Source: Ceratopteris richardii (taxonomy: Eukaryota > Streptophyta > Polypodiopsida > Polypodiales > Pteridaceae). Taken from it: a DNA stretch of 64,000 nt. Location: contig CM035407.1 in assembly GCA_020310875.1 (NCBI GenBank), positions 94,129,233 through 94,193,232 of the forward strand, given 5' to 3'. Shown here in pieces: positions 12,970 to 21,951 of the stretch. The position numbers were made by a program, and so were the translations under genes. Position 1 is the stretch's first letter. Every line of letters begins with the position of its first letter. The notes beneath the pieces are model-generated. The model saw only the letters and a program-made list of their open reading frames with translations. It was not told the DNA's origin and searched no databases.

Positions 12970-15900
12970 TTAGTGAAGCTGTTTCTTTCGTTGCTTTCTT
13001 TTTTTCCTCTTCTTACTCATCTCGCCCTCAACACTGCCCCCCTCCTGAACTCTGTCGTCCCCGACAGGCTTTGATAAGCGCCGGGCATATGTTCTGTATA
13101 CTTGTTGCTCTGTATCATTTAGCAGATTGGCTTCACGTATCATGATCTGTTTCCATTGTTCAGCTTTTACTCCATCGTTGGGCGGTTGTCGGTGATCTGC
13201 GAAAAAACTTAATTCGTATGCCAGAAGTCTGGCATTCAGATTAGATGACATCTTCACAAATATCTCTGAATCTATTTCAAAAAATCCTGTAAAAAATGCT
13301 TCTTCAAATGTTTGCATATACGGACTTGGCAAAAACATGAGTCTGGAATAGTATGCCATTATTGTGGGGCGGCTCGGCATTACTGATAGATCGAAAATAA
13401 GTATATCGGTGCCTTGATTAATGCCGATGAAGTTCAGAAATGTATACGCTGCATGTTTGAAGACCTTCAAAACTGTAAGTAGCATACTAAGGATTTTATT
13501 TGTCATCTTGACCGCTAAGTCGGGTACTGTCGCATAGTTTTGTAGCCAAAATTCTATTGTTTTGATCATATAATCCTCGGTTGGCAAATAGTTATGTGGC
13601 GGGCTAGGTAACATCGGATAGTTTAGCCACTGTTTATTAATATTGCCGCTGCGTTGTAAATCCAAAAATTCTGTTGTATCCCTTCTGCGTGGTATTGGAC
13701 AAAACGAAGGGTTTACCTGTAATAGATAAGGTGCAGCTTGCCAGTGTACCCGTAGTGTGGGATGTTTCTCCAAAAATTTCCTCCTCCACACCGGTTGTGC
13801 AGCTTCGAACTCTGCTTGAGTGTACATGAATGTGTCATTCTTGAAATTGAGCTGCTCGTCTGGACTTTTTTGTGTAACCTTCTTTATATATTGCCTTGCT
13901 TTCTCTTTCAACAATCCATATGGAATGTTGAAAGGCTTTATGATCTTTTCCAAGTCTTTACCTTTGATTTTTGCTTCCTTCATGACCTTGATGACTTCAT
14001 TCTCAAAATTTTCCGTCAATCGGGACACCACTAGTGCCCGTTCCTTCTGACTTATTTCTGCAGTGTATGGCATTGGATGATCATCATGCATATCCGCCAT
14101 CTGCTCATGTATTGGAGAATGATAGATCGGTTGAGATAGAGGGCTTACCTCTACCTCGTCAGTAGGATGTTCTTTTTCTGGCACTACTGATGTCTCGATC
14201 GGTTCTTTGCCTTTCTGCTGATTTTTTAGCTCTTCAATGCAGTCATCTTTTTCCTTTATCTGTTGTATGGCTTCCCCGAGTTTTTCTTTTGTGGCTAGGA
14301 GCTCCTTACCTATGTCAGCTACGTGATCCATGTTTTCACTGTAGCTCTGTACCAGTTTTGCTTGTGCTGAATTCAGCTGCCTCTTGAGCTCACATATTTC
14401 CTGATTGTGCTTATGTTCTGCTTCTTCTTGTACTTCTTTAGTTTGTCGCAGCAACTTGGCATACTCTGCTATCTGTTCTTTTAATGCCTGTTCTTTAGTT
14501 TCTGAGGAGCCCTGTTGTATCAGTGGTTGATCATATAATAAAGATTTCATTAATTCTTTATTCCTATCGTGCAGGCTGTCGTTCTCTTCGAGATATAGCT
14601 TGAGTTGTTGCTCTAATAGCACACTTCGCATCTTCATTTTTTCTTTCTCAGCCTCGCTTGCTTTGTGTAATTGTTGCAACTCTTCTAGTTGTGTAAGCAG
14701 CTTTTGATTTTGGGCAATGGATTCGTCATATTGTGTCTTAATTGCTAGCACTTCAGTATTTTTGTTTGCCACTTCTTTTTGTGCTGCAATTAGCTGTGCC
14801 GATAGCTGTTCACTCATGAGTTGAAACTGATTTTTTTCTCTTCGTGCTTGATCATATTCAGCATCTATATCCATCATTTGCTGCTGAGTGTCCATGGCCG
14901 TTTGAATCATCTGTTTTACTACCGGTTTTAACTGCGTGATGTCTACATTAAGCCATGTTTTAGGTATTGTGGGTTCTTCTCCGGTAGTCACGTCTTTGCC
15001 TTGAGCAATGTGTAAGGTGGTATCATGGGGCGGCCTGATCTGAAGCTGGATCCTTGGCTCAGCCCCCATGTTTTCATCATGTCCTTGAGGTGTGTCATCA
15101 GGCACCTCGATTATGGTTTGTTTTTCTTGTTGGAGCTCTCCCGTTTCCTTATTCTTTGGGGTTTGTTCTTCCTCTTTAATAGGTGCTTTGACATGTGTAA
15201 CCCCAGTAGTCGTATCTTCCTTGATGCTGATTTTTGTATTGTCATTCAATTGAATGACGTGCTCCTGTTCCTTAGCATCATCCACCTTCTTTTCTTTTTC
15301 CTTTTGGTTGTCCGGTGTCACTTCCATTTGATTGATTTCTGGTCCTTCTTCTTCATAAGTTTCTGTCCTGATATCAGTATCTAGCGTGTCTTTCTCAGGA
15401 CTGGATTCCGTATTCGTACTAGAGTCGTCAATGCCCAATTCTTGATATCTTCCAGGTTGTTTGGGAGTTTTTTCTGTACTCTTGTTTTGCTGAACTTGAC
15501 TTGCTTGTCTATAATGATGTCCTTGGACATTTAGATTCACCTGCCCTTGCATATACTGGTGTGTTTGCTCGAGAGCAGCAGACAAATCTCTTTTTGAAAT
15601 CGGCATTTGAGCCGTCGTGATCTTAGGCAAGAGATGCGTTCTCTTAGACTGAGGTGTTGCTTGGGCTTCCTCTTCTCGTAAGCGTTTCGTACCCCTCATG
15701 GGTTTCTGTGTGCTGGTTCCAGCCTCTTCAACCACAACTACTGCTTTCTTCTTCTTAGGGACCGAAGCGGATTTTGCATACCTTGCTAGCCCTTCTGATG
15801 TCGGCATCTCCCGTAAGCAGTGTTTCATGTCTAGAGCTTCATATATCAATAGAGTTAAAGCTGAACCACCGTTCAGGAACTTCTTTTGCCCCCATTTCTT

Positions 15901-16575
15901 CTGAGCTTCAAACAATCGTTCTTGTACGTAACCTGTTAGATTCACTTTGTTTCCTATCTATCTCATGGCATGCGATAGGAGTTGTACTACAATCTTTTGT
16001 GGTGCAGTGTATCTGTTCATGCCAGGAAAACAAAAGTGTTGATGTGCCAGACGTACTGCATCTTCAATATCTATTCTGTTAATCTCCAGGAATGATCTTT
16101 TCTTGGGGTCATGGCATTCCTCTTTGACATTAGTAATGCCTTCTTGATTCCATCCAAAGGCTTTATTGATCAATTCATGAGTGAATTGAATTGTCTTCCA
16201 TGTGCCCACCTTGTCCAAAACCTTTGCTTCTGGAACCGATATCTTTGTAGTGGCCGGCTGCATGGTATTCATCACTTGCGTACATCTTTGGAAGTCTGGT
16301 ACGCATATAGGTATTTTCAAAAATGCTTCAATTCCAGCTTGAGTCCATACTTCCTCGATGTGTGGTAACCCTTGTATTATGGTCTTGAAATCTTGTGACA
16401 TGATGGGGAAATAGTGGTCCCTATCCATAATTTTGATGGTTGCCATAAAGAGAAGTTCCGAGATAGGTTGGTCATCTCGAAACCAATGTCCTCTGACCTT
16501 GGTTATTGACCCCAATGGAAGAAGTAGTTCCTCTTCCTGCTGTGTAGCTTCTGAGTTAGAAGATGTCATCTGCAC
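12970..16575 (-). other. G1 3' coding region in the env-like position (coiled coil, basic LTR-encoded tail)
   Basis: About 3.6 kb of sense coding sequence lies between pol and the 3' LTR. The first part (about 15958-16575) encodes a compact domain beginning MTSSNSEATQQEEE with RGHWFRDDQPISELLF, which resembles in style the putative plant transposon protein domains beside Athila-type elements. The rest begins with a helical segment, has lysine clusters (VPKKKKAVVV), a long Gln/Glu/Lys coiled coil (about 13950-14950), then a conserved globular part (LNYPMLPSPPHNYLP, FFADHRQ). It ends in a KKRKKRKQRKK tail whose codons lie inside the LTR. A paralogous copy is in G2. No signal peptide or clear membrane anchor is evident, so a nuclear or RNA-binding role is as likely as an envelope role. 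The region is broken. Confidence 0.7.
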
Positions 16576-16600
16576 TCAATATAGAGGATGAATTAGTATC
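16567..16600 (-). promoter_or_regulatory. Candidate 3' splice site before the G1 3' coding region
   Basis: On the minus strand a TACTAAT branch-like word (16592-16598) is followed by a pyrimidine-leaning tract and GTGCAG (16570-16575) directly abutting the first ATG (16567-16569). Downstream coding regions of Athila-type elements are thought to be expressed from spliced RNA. The donor was not located. Confidence 0.4.
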
Positions 16601-16855
16601 CATATGTTTTTTTTCAGAAATCCTCCTCCCTATGTTGATTAATAATTCGATGTTGCTCCGAGTGCATGGTGCCGTCCCTTTCCCATGGGTGTGAGAAAGG
16701 TAATACCTGAATTTTTTTTTTTGTATTTTTATATTTTTTGCTGAAAAGAAAACAGAAAAGTTAGTACATAGCCGAAGCGGTTAGTGAATTTTTTTGGAGT
16801 AATATTTTAAGTATGTACAAGTGCTCTCCTATTTCCAAAGGGAAAATGTGCGTGA

Positions 16856-17780
16856 CTATCTGAAAGTAGAAGAAAGACGTGCCGAATGCTTGGCCTTGTA
16901 ATATGGCCCTATCATGCATACTTTGGATCTTGACAATTCCTCATGTGTGCAATTGGAAGTAGTTGCTTGATGTCTGCAGCTTGTCTTGTCTTTCGGCACC
17001 CAAATTTGCTTCACTTGGGAGGAATGTACTGTATTTTCCACCTTTTTGATGAATGCGGTTCGTCTTCGGTAGTATGTTTGCTGATTCTGTTTTGTGAACC
17101 TCAAGTTGGTTTGTATTGCATTTGGAGATTCCTTTTTCCTCCAATATGTCCTCTTTCTCGGTTGACGTGCCTGTTGACCCTGCTGAGTATGATAGCCCTT
17201 CTGAGAATGTTCCTTGTTTGGGATGGTTGTCCTTGGAGTACATGACTTTGGGATCCATATTTTTGTTCGATCAGGTTGTGCAGTTATCAGTTTCTTTGGG
17301 ATCCATATGCTATTGAGGCGTGGTTGACTTAAGTGTTCGAAGGTCTTTGTCTTCTTCTTTGATTGGACATGCTGATGTTGAAGACTTGTCTGTTGCTGAA
17401 GATAGGCCTTCTTTTGGTCCTTCCTTATCCAAGCTAGTGTAGAATGTGGAATGGGGTACACTTTCACAGGTGTAGACTTCAACTCTTGCAGAGGAATATT
17501 CTCTCTTGTGCCTGGTGGTTCACTGGGCTTGATTTTGTGTTCTTGTACACTCTTGTGACTCTCTATACTCAAAGATGGAGTGCACACAGGACTCACGGTA
17601 TTTTCACATGAAGTACTTAACGATGGGGTTTCTATCGTGCTAGTGAACATACACCCATGACTTTGGTCGTTAGGATGAACGTCTGGCTCTATAAAAGTAG
17701 CTTTGGGTGGTCGTTCCTCTAACAAACTAAATACCTCACGAGGTCCTATTCTGGCAGATATGTATCCTAAAGCCAATTGA
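16856..17780 (-). other. Basic, Ser/Thr/Pro/Gln-rich tail region following the second retropepsin-like domain (G1)
   Basis: This open, low-complexity coding region continues after the protease-like block. It is rich in Ser, Thr, Pro, Gln and Lys, and contains a loosely repeated Trp-containing word of the IWIPK / IWVPK type. I recognise no catalytic domain. The repeated tryptophan word recalls a linear binding motif, but that is speculation. It lies between pol and the 3' coding region. Confidence 0.5.
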
Positions 17781-18080
17781 ATGGTTACCTCATATTCATA
17801 GATCCAATCTTGTCCTAACACCACATCTTCAAGCAGATCTTGGTCCTGACACACTAAGAGTTTCTGCTCCATAGTGTTAATGCCATATGTAAAGGTAAGG
17901 TGATCTCACCTATGCATTGAGTGACTTTGCCTCCTATTCCAATTAGCTGTGCCTTCGATGGGCGTATCTCCTCCTTAAGTCTCTGAGACAAAGAAAATCT
18001 AATACAGCTTATTGCTGCTCCTGTGTCTATGAGAGCATCCACTAAGTGGTACTCTTTCCGTCCTGCCCCCAGATTCAAAT
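17780..18080 (-). other. Second retropepsin-like domain, 3' of integrase (G1)
   Basis: Minus-strand frames encode VDALIDTGAAISC, then IGIGGKVTQCIGEITLPLH, then VVLGQDWIYEYEV, the order expected of a retropepsin: a D-T-G-A catalytic motif, a G-x-G-G turn, and a hydrophobic-G-x-D-W/F block near the end. The gag ORF already carries an ordinary retropepsin at the usual place (DSGAG near 22440), so this is an extra copy in an unusual position. Whether it was active as a protease cannot be told from sequence. Confidence 0.7.
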
Positions 18081-21000
18081 AAGGCTGTCTTCTTTGTTGT
18101 CCGGAGTTCTCAGTGGCTCTAAAATTAGCCATTGGGATGAGTTCTTCTCCTACTCGATATCTCTCGTCTCTTTCTCTCATCCACTCTTTCCGTTTTCTGA
18201 TACGTTCTAGGGCTTCCTGTCTAGCTTCTTCTCGTATGCGTTCTTCTTCCTTTTTCCTATTCTGAGCTCCTAATAGTCGTGCTAGCATCTGATCCGTTAA
18301 TGGCTCCCTGAATCTTTTCACTCTGCATCCACTGATGTAGTTGGGAAAAATGTCTCCGTCTAGTGTGGCGAGATTGACTGCACCACTAGTAGAGATTCGA
18401 TTTATAATCATGGGTCCATATCCGCGTTTTTGAAGCTTCTTTGCGTGTTGTTTGAGGGTGTATACTAGGACTAAATCGCCTTCTCTCAGTCCCTTGTCTT
18501 TTATATGTGCATCATAATAAGCCTTTTGTCTCCGTTTGGCTGCATAAATGCCTGCTACCGCTTGTAATCTAGTCTCATGCAGCTTTTCAATTTGATCTAA
18601 TTGTTGAGATAATTCATGACCGTTCCACTCATACTGCTGGGCCACTTTCAAGGTAGGTACTAAGAAGTCAATTGGCAAAATTGCATTTTGCCCATACACT
18701 AGGTTGAAAGGCGTAGTTCCAATGGCCGTTTTATATGCCACTCGGAAGGCCCAAATTGCGTGATGCAATTGCTTGTCCCAATCTGACCTTCCATTATTGA
18801 CAATCTTTGTCAATATAGTACATAGTACCTTGTTGGAACTTTCAGCTTGTCCGTTGGCTTGAGGATGGTATGGGGCTGATTTCTTGTGGATCACTAGAAA
18901 TTCATTCATTAGCGATTCCATGACTTCGTTTAAGAAATGCGTTCCTCGATCACTCACTATCTCGATCGGTAGTCCAAAGCGTGTGAATATGTGCTCAAAG
19001 AGAAATTTTGCTGTGGTTTGAGCATCATTCTTTCTAGTGGCTTTTGCTTCTACCCACTTAGTCAAGTAGTCGGTGGCTACTATGATGTACTCCGCATGTG
19101 ATCCTTTCGCAGGTGGATTGATAGGTCCTATGAAATCAATACCCCACTTGGTAAATGCTCTCGCACAAACCATGGGTCTTAAAGGCATGTCATCTCTTCT
19201 AATGGGATATTTTGCTCTCTGGCATGTTTCGCAGCTTCTCACATATGTCTCTGTGTCCATATGTAGAGTTGGCCACCACAGGCCTGCAAAGAGAATCATC
19301 TTGACCGTTCTGTCTGCTGAGAAATGTCCTCCCGCAGCTCCTGCATGTGCCATTTCTAATACAGAGAGATATTCATTTTCATGAATGCACAATCTTAGCT
19401 GGTTATCCTTCCCGCGTTTAAAGAGTTGTTTTCCTAGGATGACGTAATCTTTGCTCTGTTCTTCAAGAGCACGTTTTCTTGCTAGGGTAGCTCCATCAGG
19501 GTACTCTCGAGTTTTCAAGAACTTTACTAAAGGCATGCTCCACCTTGGTGCTATTGTAGAATAGCATAGCGTAGAGTTCTCATCTGGGATTTGTTCTTGA
19601 CAGATTTGACAAGTTGACACATAATGATGTGCATCTCGTTGCATGGTTGGCCAATATATGCCAAATCTCTTGAGTGTTTGCCATGTTCCAATTGCGTTCA
19701 AGTGAGTGTTCCATTGATTTATGTGCGCTTTCTGAAGCCACATGTTTTGTTCATCTTCTTCCACGCATCTCATCAGTAGTCCGCTTGAATCCTGGTGGTA
19801 TAAACTTCCAGCAATAATGTGAAGATTCTTAGTCCTCCAAAGATCTTGCTTTCGGTTTGGCGTGATCCCATCTTTAGGTCCATGTGTGAGTATTGGGATC
19901 AATTTTTCGGCCCATTGAGGACATACTTCCAGGTTAAAAAGATAGGTGTCTGGCAAATCATCAGGAACTCCGCTAGGTGGTTCTCCGTGTTTTAACCTAG
20001 AAAGGTGGTCTGCTCTCACATGCGTGTTTCCTTTTTTGACTATTACCTCAAAGTCAAACTCCATTAGTAACAAGAACCATCGCACCAACCTTCCCGTGCT
20101 ACAAGGTTTATTGACTAAATACAACAAAGCTTGATGGTCTATGAAGAATTTGAATTTGTTGGCTAAGAGGTAATGCCTAAACTTCTTTACTGCATAAACC
20201 ATTCCTAAGCCCTCTCTTTCTGTAGTCGTGTAATTTCTTTCGGCTTGGTTTAATTGTCTACTTGCATAAGCGATTGGATGGTCAAGCTTTCCTTCATCAG
20301 CCGGTTGAGCTAGGATACATCCAATTGCGTAGTTCGAAGCATCAACATGAATATGAAAAGGCTTACTCCAGTTGGGTGATTTTAGAATTGGGGCTGTACT
20401 CAGCCTCTTTTTAAGCTCGTTGAAGGCCTTCTCACACTCGTCTGTCCAAGTGAACTGAGTCAATAGACCGTATAAGGGCTTAGCTATTATGGCATACATG
20501 TGAATAAACCTACGGTAATATCCACAATGTCCCATAAAGGCTTGTACTTCCTTTACATTTTTGGGTCTTGGTAAGTCCAATATGACTTTGATCTTGTCCT
20601 CATCCGTAGATATCCCATTTTTTGAGACTATGTGTCCTAGTGTTTTTCCTTGTCTTACCATGAAGACACATTTTTCTGGGTTTAAGCAAACTCTATACTG
20701 CCTACATTTGTTGAATATCTTCCTTAATTCCGGTATGTGATCAGGTCTTTGATTGGAATACGTGCAAAGATCATCTACATACACTTCCATGCTTTTTTTC
20801 AAAAATTCCTTGAAAACGTGACACATTAATCGTTGGAAGGTAGCCGGTGCATTAGTGAGTCCAAAGGGCATCACTCTGAATGCATACACACCCCATTCAG
20901 TGGCAAATGCTATCTTGTGTTGGTCCTCAGTCGCGATAGCCACCTGATTGTATCCGGAGAAACCATCTAGGAAGCTATAGACCTCTTTACCTGCTACCCT

Positions 21001-21939
21001 CTCCAATAGATGATCCGTAATCGGTAATGGGTAGCTATCACGTATAGTGGCTGCATTCACCTTCTTCAGATTTATGCACACTCTCAATTTTCCATTTTTC
21101 TTGGGCACTACCACTAATGGCGATACCCATTCTGTGTGTTCTATCTCGTATATGAATCCAGCATCCAACAACTTATCTATCTCTTCTTTTATCTTGGCTG
21201 AATACACATCATTATAAGTATAAGGTCTCTGTTTGGAAGGTTTGGCTTCGGATGTCATGGGGATTCTATGCGCACATATAGAAGGATCTACTCCTTTTAA
21301 GTCCTTATAGGTCCAAGCAAAGACATCCCGGTATTCTCTTATGAGTCGAATTAACTCTTGCTCTTCTTCCTCTGAGACATCCTGTCCTATGAAAGTACAT
21401 CGTTCCTCTCCTCCTTCCATGGTTACAACTATTTTCTTGGTTTGCTCTTTATTATCATATGCTATTCTTGGTTGTGCCTCTCTTTTAGGCATTTGAATAG
21501 CAATCTTCCTCTCTTCCACTTCGTATTTTTTGAAATGAGCTGGTACCTCAAATTGGTCTTGAAGCTTATTATCTTCATCTTCTAACTCCCTTTCAACTTC
21601 CAATTCTTCCTTTTGTGTGAGATCCTTATGTTGTTCATTGGCAGTGATATCCATATTGGTGGTACTAATCCCTAGATCCAGGGGTTCTGGTTCCATTTCA
21701 ATGCTCTCATAGTCCTCCTTCCAGTCTTTCTCAATTGCTTCTCCTTCTTCTGCCTCCCGAAGGACTACCATATACAGACTAACGTCATATCCCTCCTCGT
21801 CAATACATTCGTTCATGGTTACCACTTCTTCATTTACACAGACATCGAGGGTGGCTAAGATTTCCATCCAACCGTGAGGTTCGAATTCTTCGTCTGGAAA
21901 TACTTGTGGCATATAAGCTGGATCTTGTACTGATCTCAC
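17854..21939 (-). CDS. G1 pol: RT, RNase H, two H2C2 modules, integrase, start of a second retropepsin-like domain
   Basis: An open frame of about 1361 residues. The N-terminus (FPDEEFEPHGWMEIL) is conserved in G3. RT follows with FLDGFSGYNQ near residue 322 and YVDDL near 386; RNase H has HVDASNYAIG near 530. Two H2C2 zinc-binding modules come next, near 735-783 (CQICQ) and 861-912 (CETCQ). The DDE integrase core has GIDFIGP, SDRGTHF near 995 and YHPQANGQAE near 1020, then an integrase C-terminal GDLVLVYTLK block near 1150. A charged helical linker leads to DTGAA near residue 1303, the start of a second aspartic-protease-like domain. The copy is part of a nearly whole but broken element. Confidence 0.9.
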   Translation of the reverse strand: MRSVQDPAYMPQVFPDEEFEPHGWMEILATLDVCVNEEVVTMNECIDEEGYDVSLYMVVLREAEEGEAIEKDWKEDYESIEMEPEPLDLGISTTNMDITANEQHKDLTQKEELEVERELEDEDNKLQDQFEVPAHFKKYEVEERKIAIQMPKREAQPRIAYDNKEQTKKIVVTMEGGEERCTFIGQDVSEEEEQELIRLIREYRDVFAWTYKDLKGVDPSICAHRIPMTSEAKPSKQRPYTYNDVYSAKIKEEIDKLLDAGFIYEIEHTEWVSPLVVVPKKNGKLRVCINLKKVNAATIRDSYPLPITDHLLERVAGKEVYSFLDGFSGYNQVAIATEDQHKIAFATEWGVYAFRVMPFGLTNAPATFQRLMCHVFKEFLKKSMEVYVDDLCTYSNQRPDHIPELRKIFNKCRQYRVCLNPEKCVFMVRQGKTLGHIVSKNGISTDEDKIKVILDLPRPKNVKEVQAFMGHCGYYRRFIHMYAIIAKPLYGLLTQFTWTDECEKAFNELKKRLSTAPILKSPNWSKPFHIHVDASNYAIGCILAQPADEGKLDHPIAYASRQLNQAERNYTTTEREGLGMVYAVKKFRHYLLANKFKFFIDHQALLYLVNKPCSTGRLVRWFLLLMEFDFEVIVKKGNTHVRADHLSRLKHGEPPSGVPDDLPDTYLFNLEVCPQWAEKLIPILTHGPKDGITPNRKQDLWRTKNLHIIAGSLYHQDSSGLLMRCVEEDEQNMWLQKAHINQWNTHLNAIGTWQTLKRFGIYWPTMQRDAHHYVSTCQICQEQIPDENSTLCYSTIAPRWSMPLVKFLKTREYPDGATLARKRALEEQSKDYVILGKQLFKRGKDNQLRLCIHENEYLSVLEMAHAGAAGGHFSADRTVKMILFAGLWWPTLHMDTETYVRSCETCQRAKYPIRRDDMPLRPMVCARAFTKWGIDFIGPINPPAKGSHAEYIIVATDYLTKWVEAKATRKNDAQTTAKFLFEHIFTRFGLPIEIVSDRGTHFLNEVMESLMNEFLVIHKKSAPYHPQANGQAESSNKVLCTILTKIVNNGRSDWDKQLHHAIWAFRVAYKTAIGTTPFNLVYGQNAILPIDFLVPTLKVAQQYEWNGHELSQQLDQIEKLHETRLQAVAGIYAAKRRQKAYYDAHIKDKGLREGDLVLVYTLKQHAKKLQKRGYGPMIINRISTSGAVNLATLDGDIFPNYISGCRVKRFREPLTDQMLARLLGAQNRKKEEERIREEARQEALERIRKRKEWMRERDERYRVGEELIPMANFRATENSGQQRRQPYLNLGAGRKEYHLVDALIDTGAAISCIRFSLSQRLKEEIRPSKAQLIGIGGKVTQCIGEITLPLHMALTLWSRNS

Positions 21940-21951
21940 TACACCTTGTTT

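Larger units (their letters stand above)
11318..13033 (-). repeat. 3' LTR of G1
   Basis: 1716 bp with TGTTGA...CAACA ends. On the minus strand a TATATAAG box lies at 11955-11962, with an AATAAA-containing segment just upstream. The shared leader motif is at 11626-11711, downstream of the TATA box. Internal structure includes a 29-bp tandem pair (12239-12297), two GC-rich palindromes (12874-12886, 12909-12921) and a diverged tandem duplication around 12600-12890. The first 64 bases in element sense (12970-13033) also encode the C-terminal tail of the 3' coding region. Confidence 0.95.

Noticed and set aside
12816-13145. Cysteine-rich forward frames over the G1 LTR edge
   Set aside because: Antisense to the 3' coding region and LTR; the cysteines come from GC-rich palindromes read in this frame.
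12970-16575. Calling the G1 3' coding region a true envelope glycoprotein
   Set aside because: No signal peptide, membrane anchor or glycoprotein pattern is evident; the composition is coiled-coil and basic.
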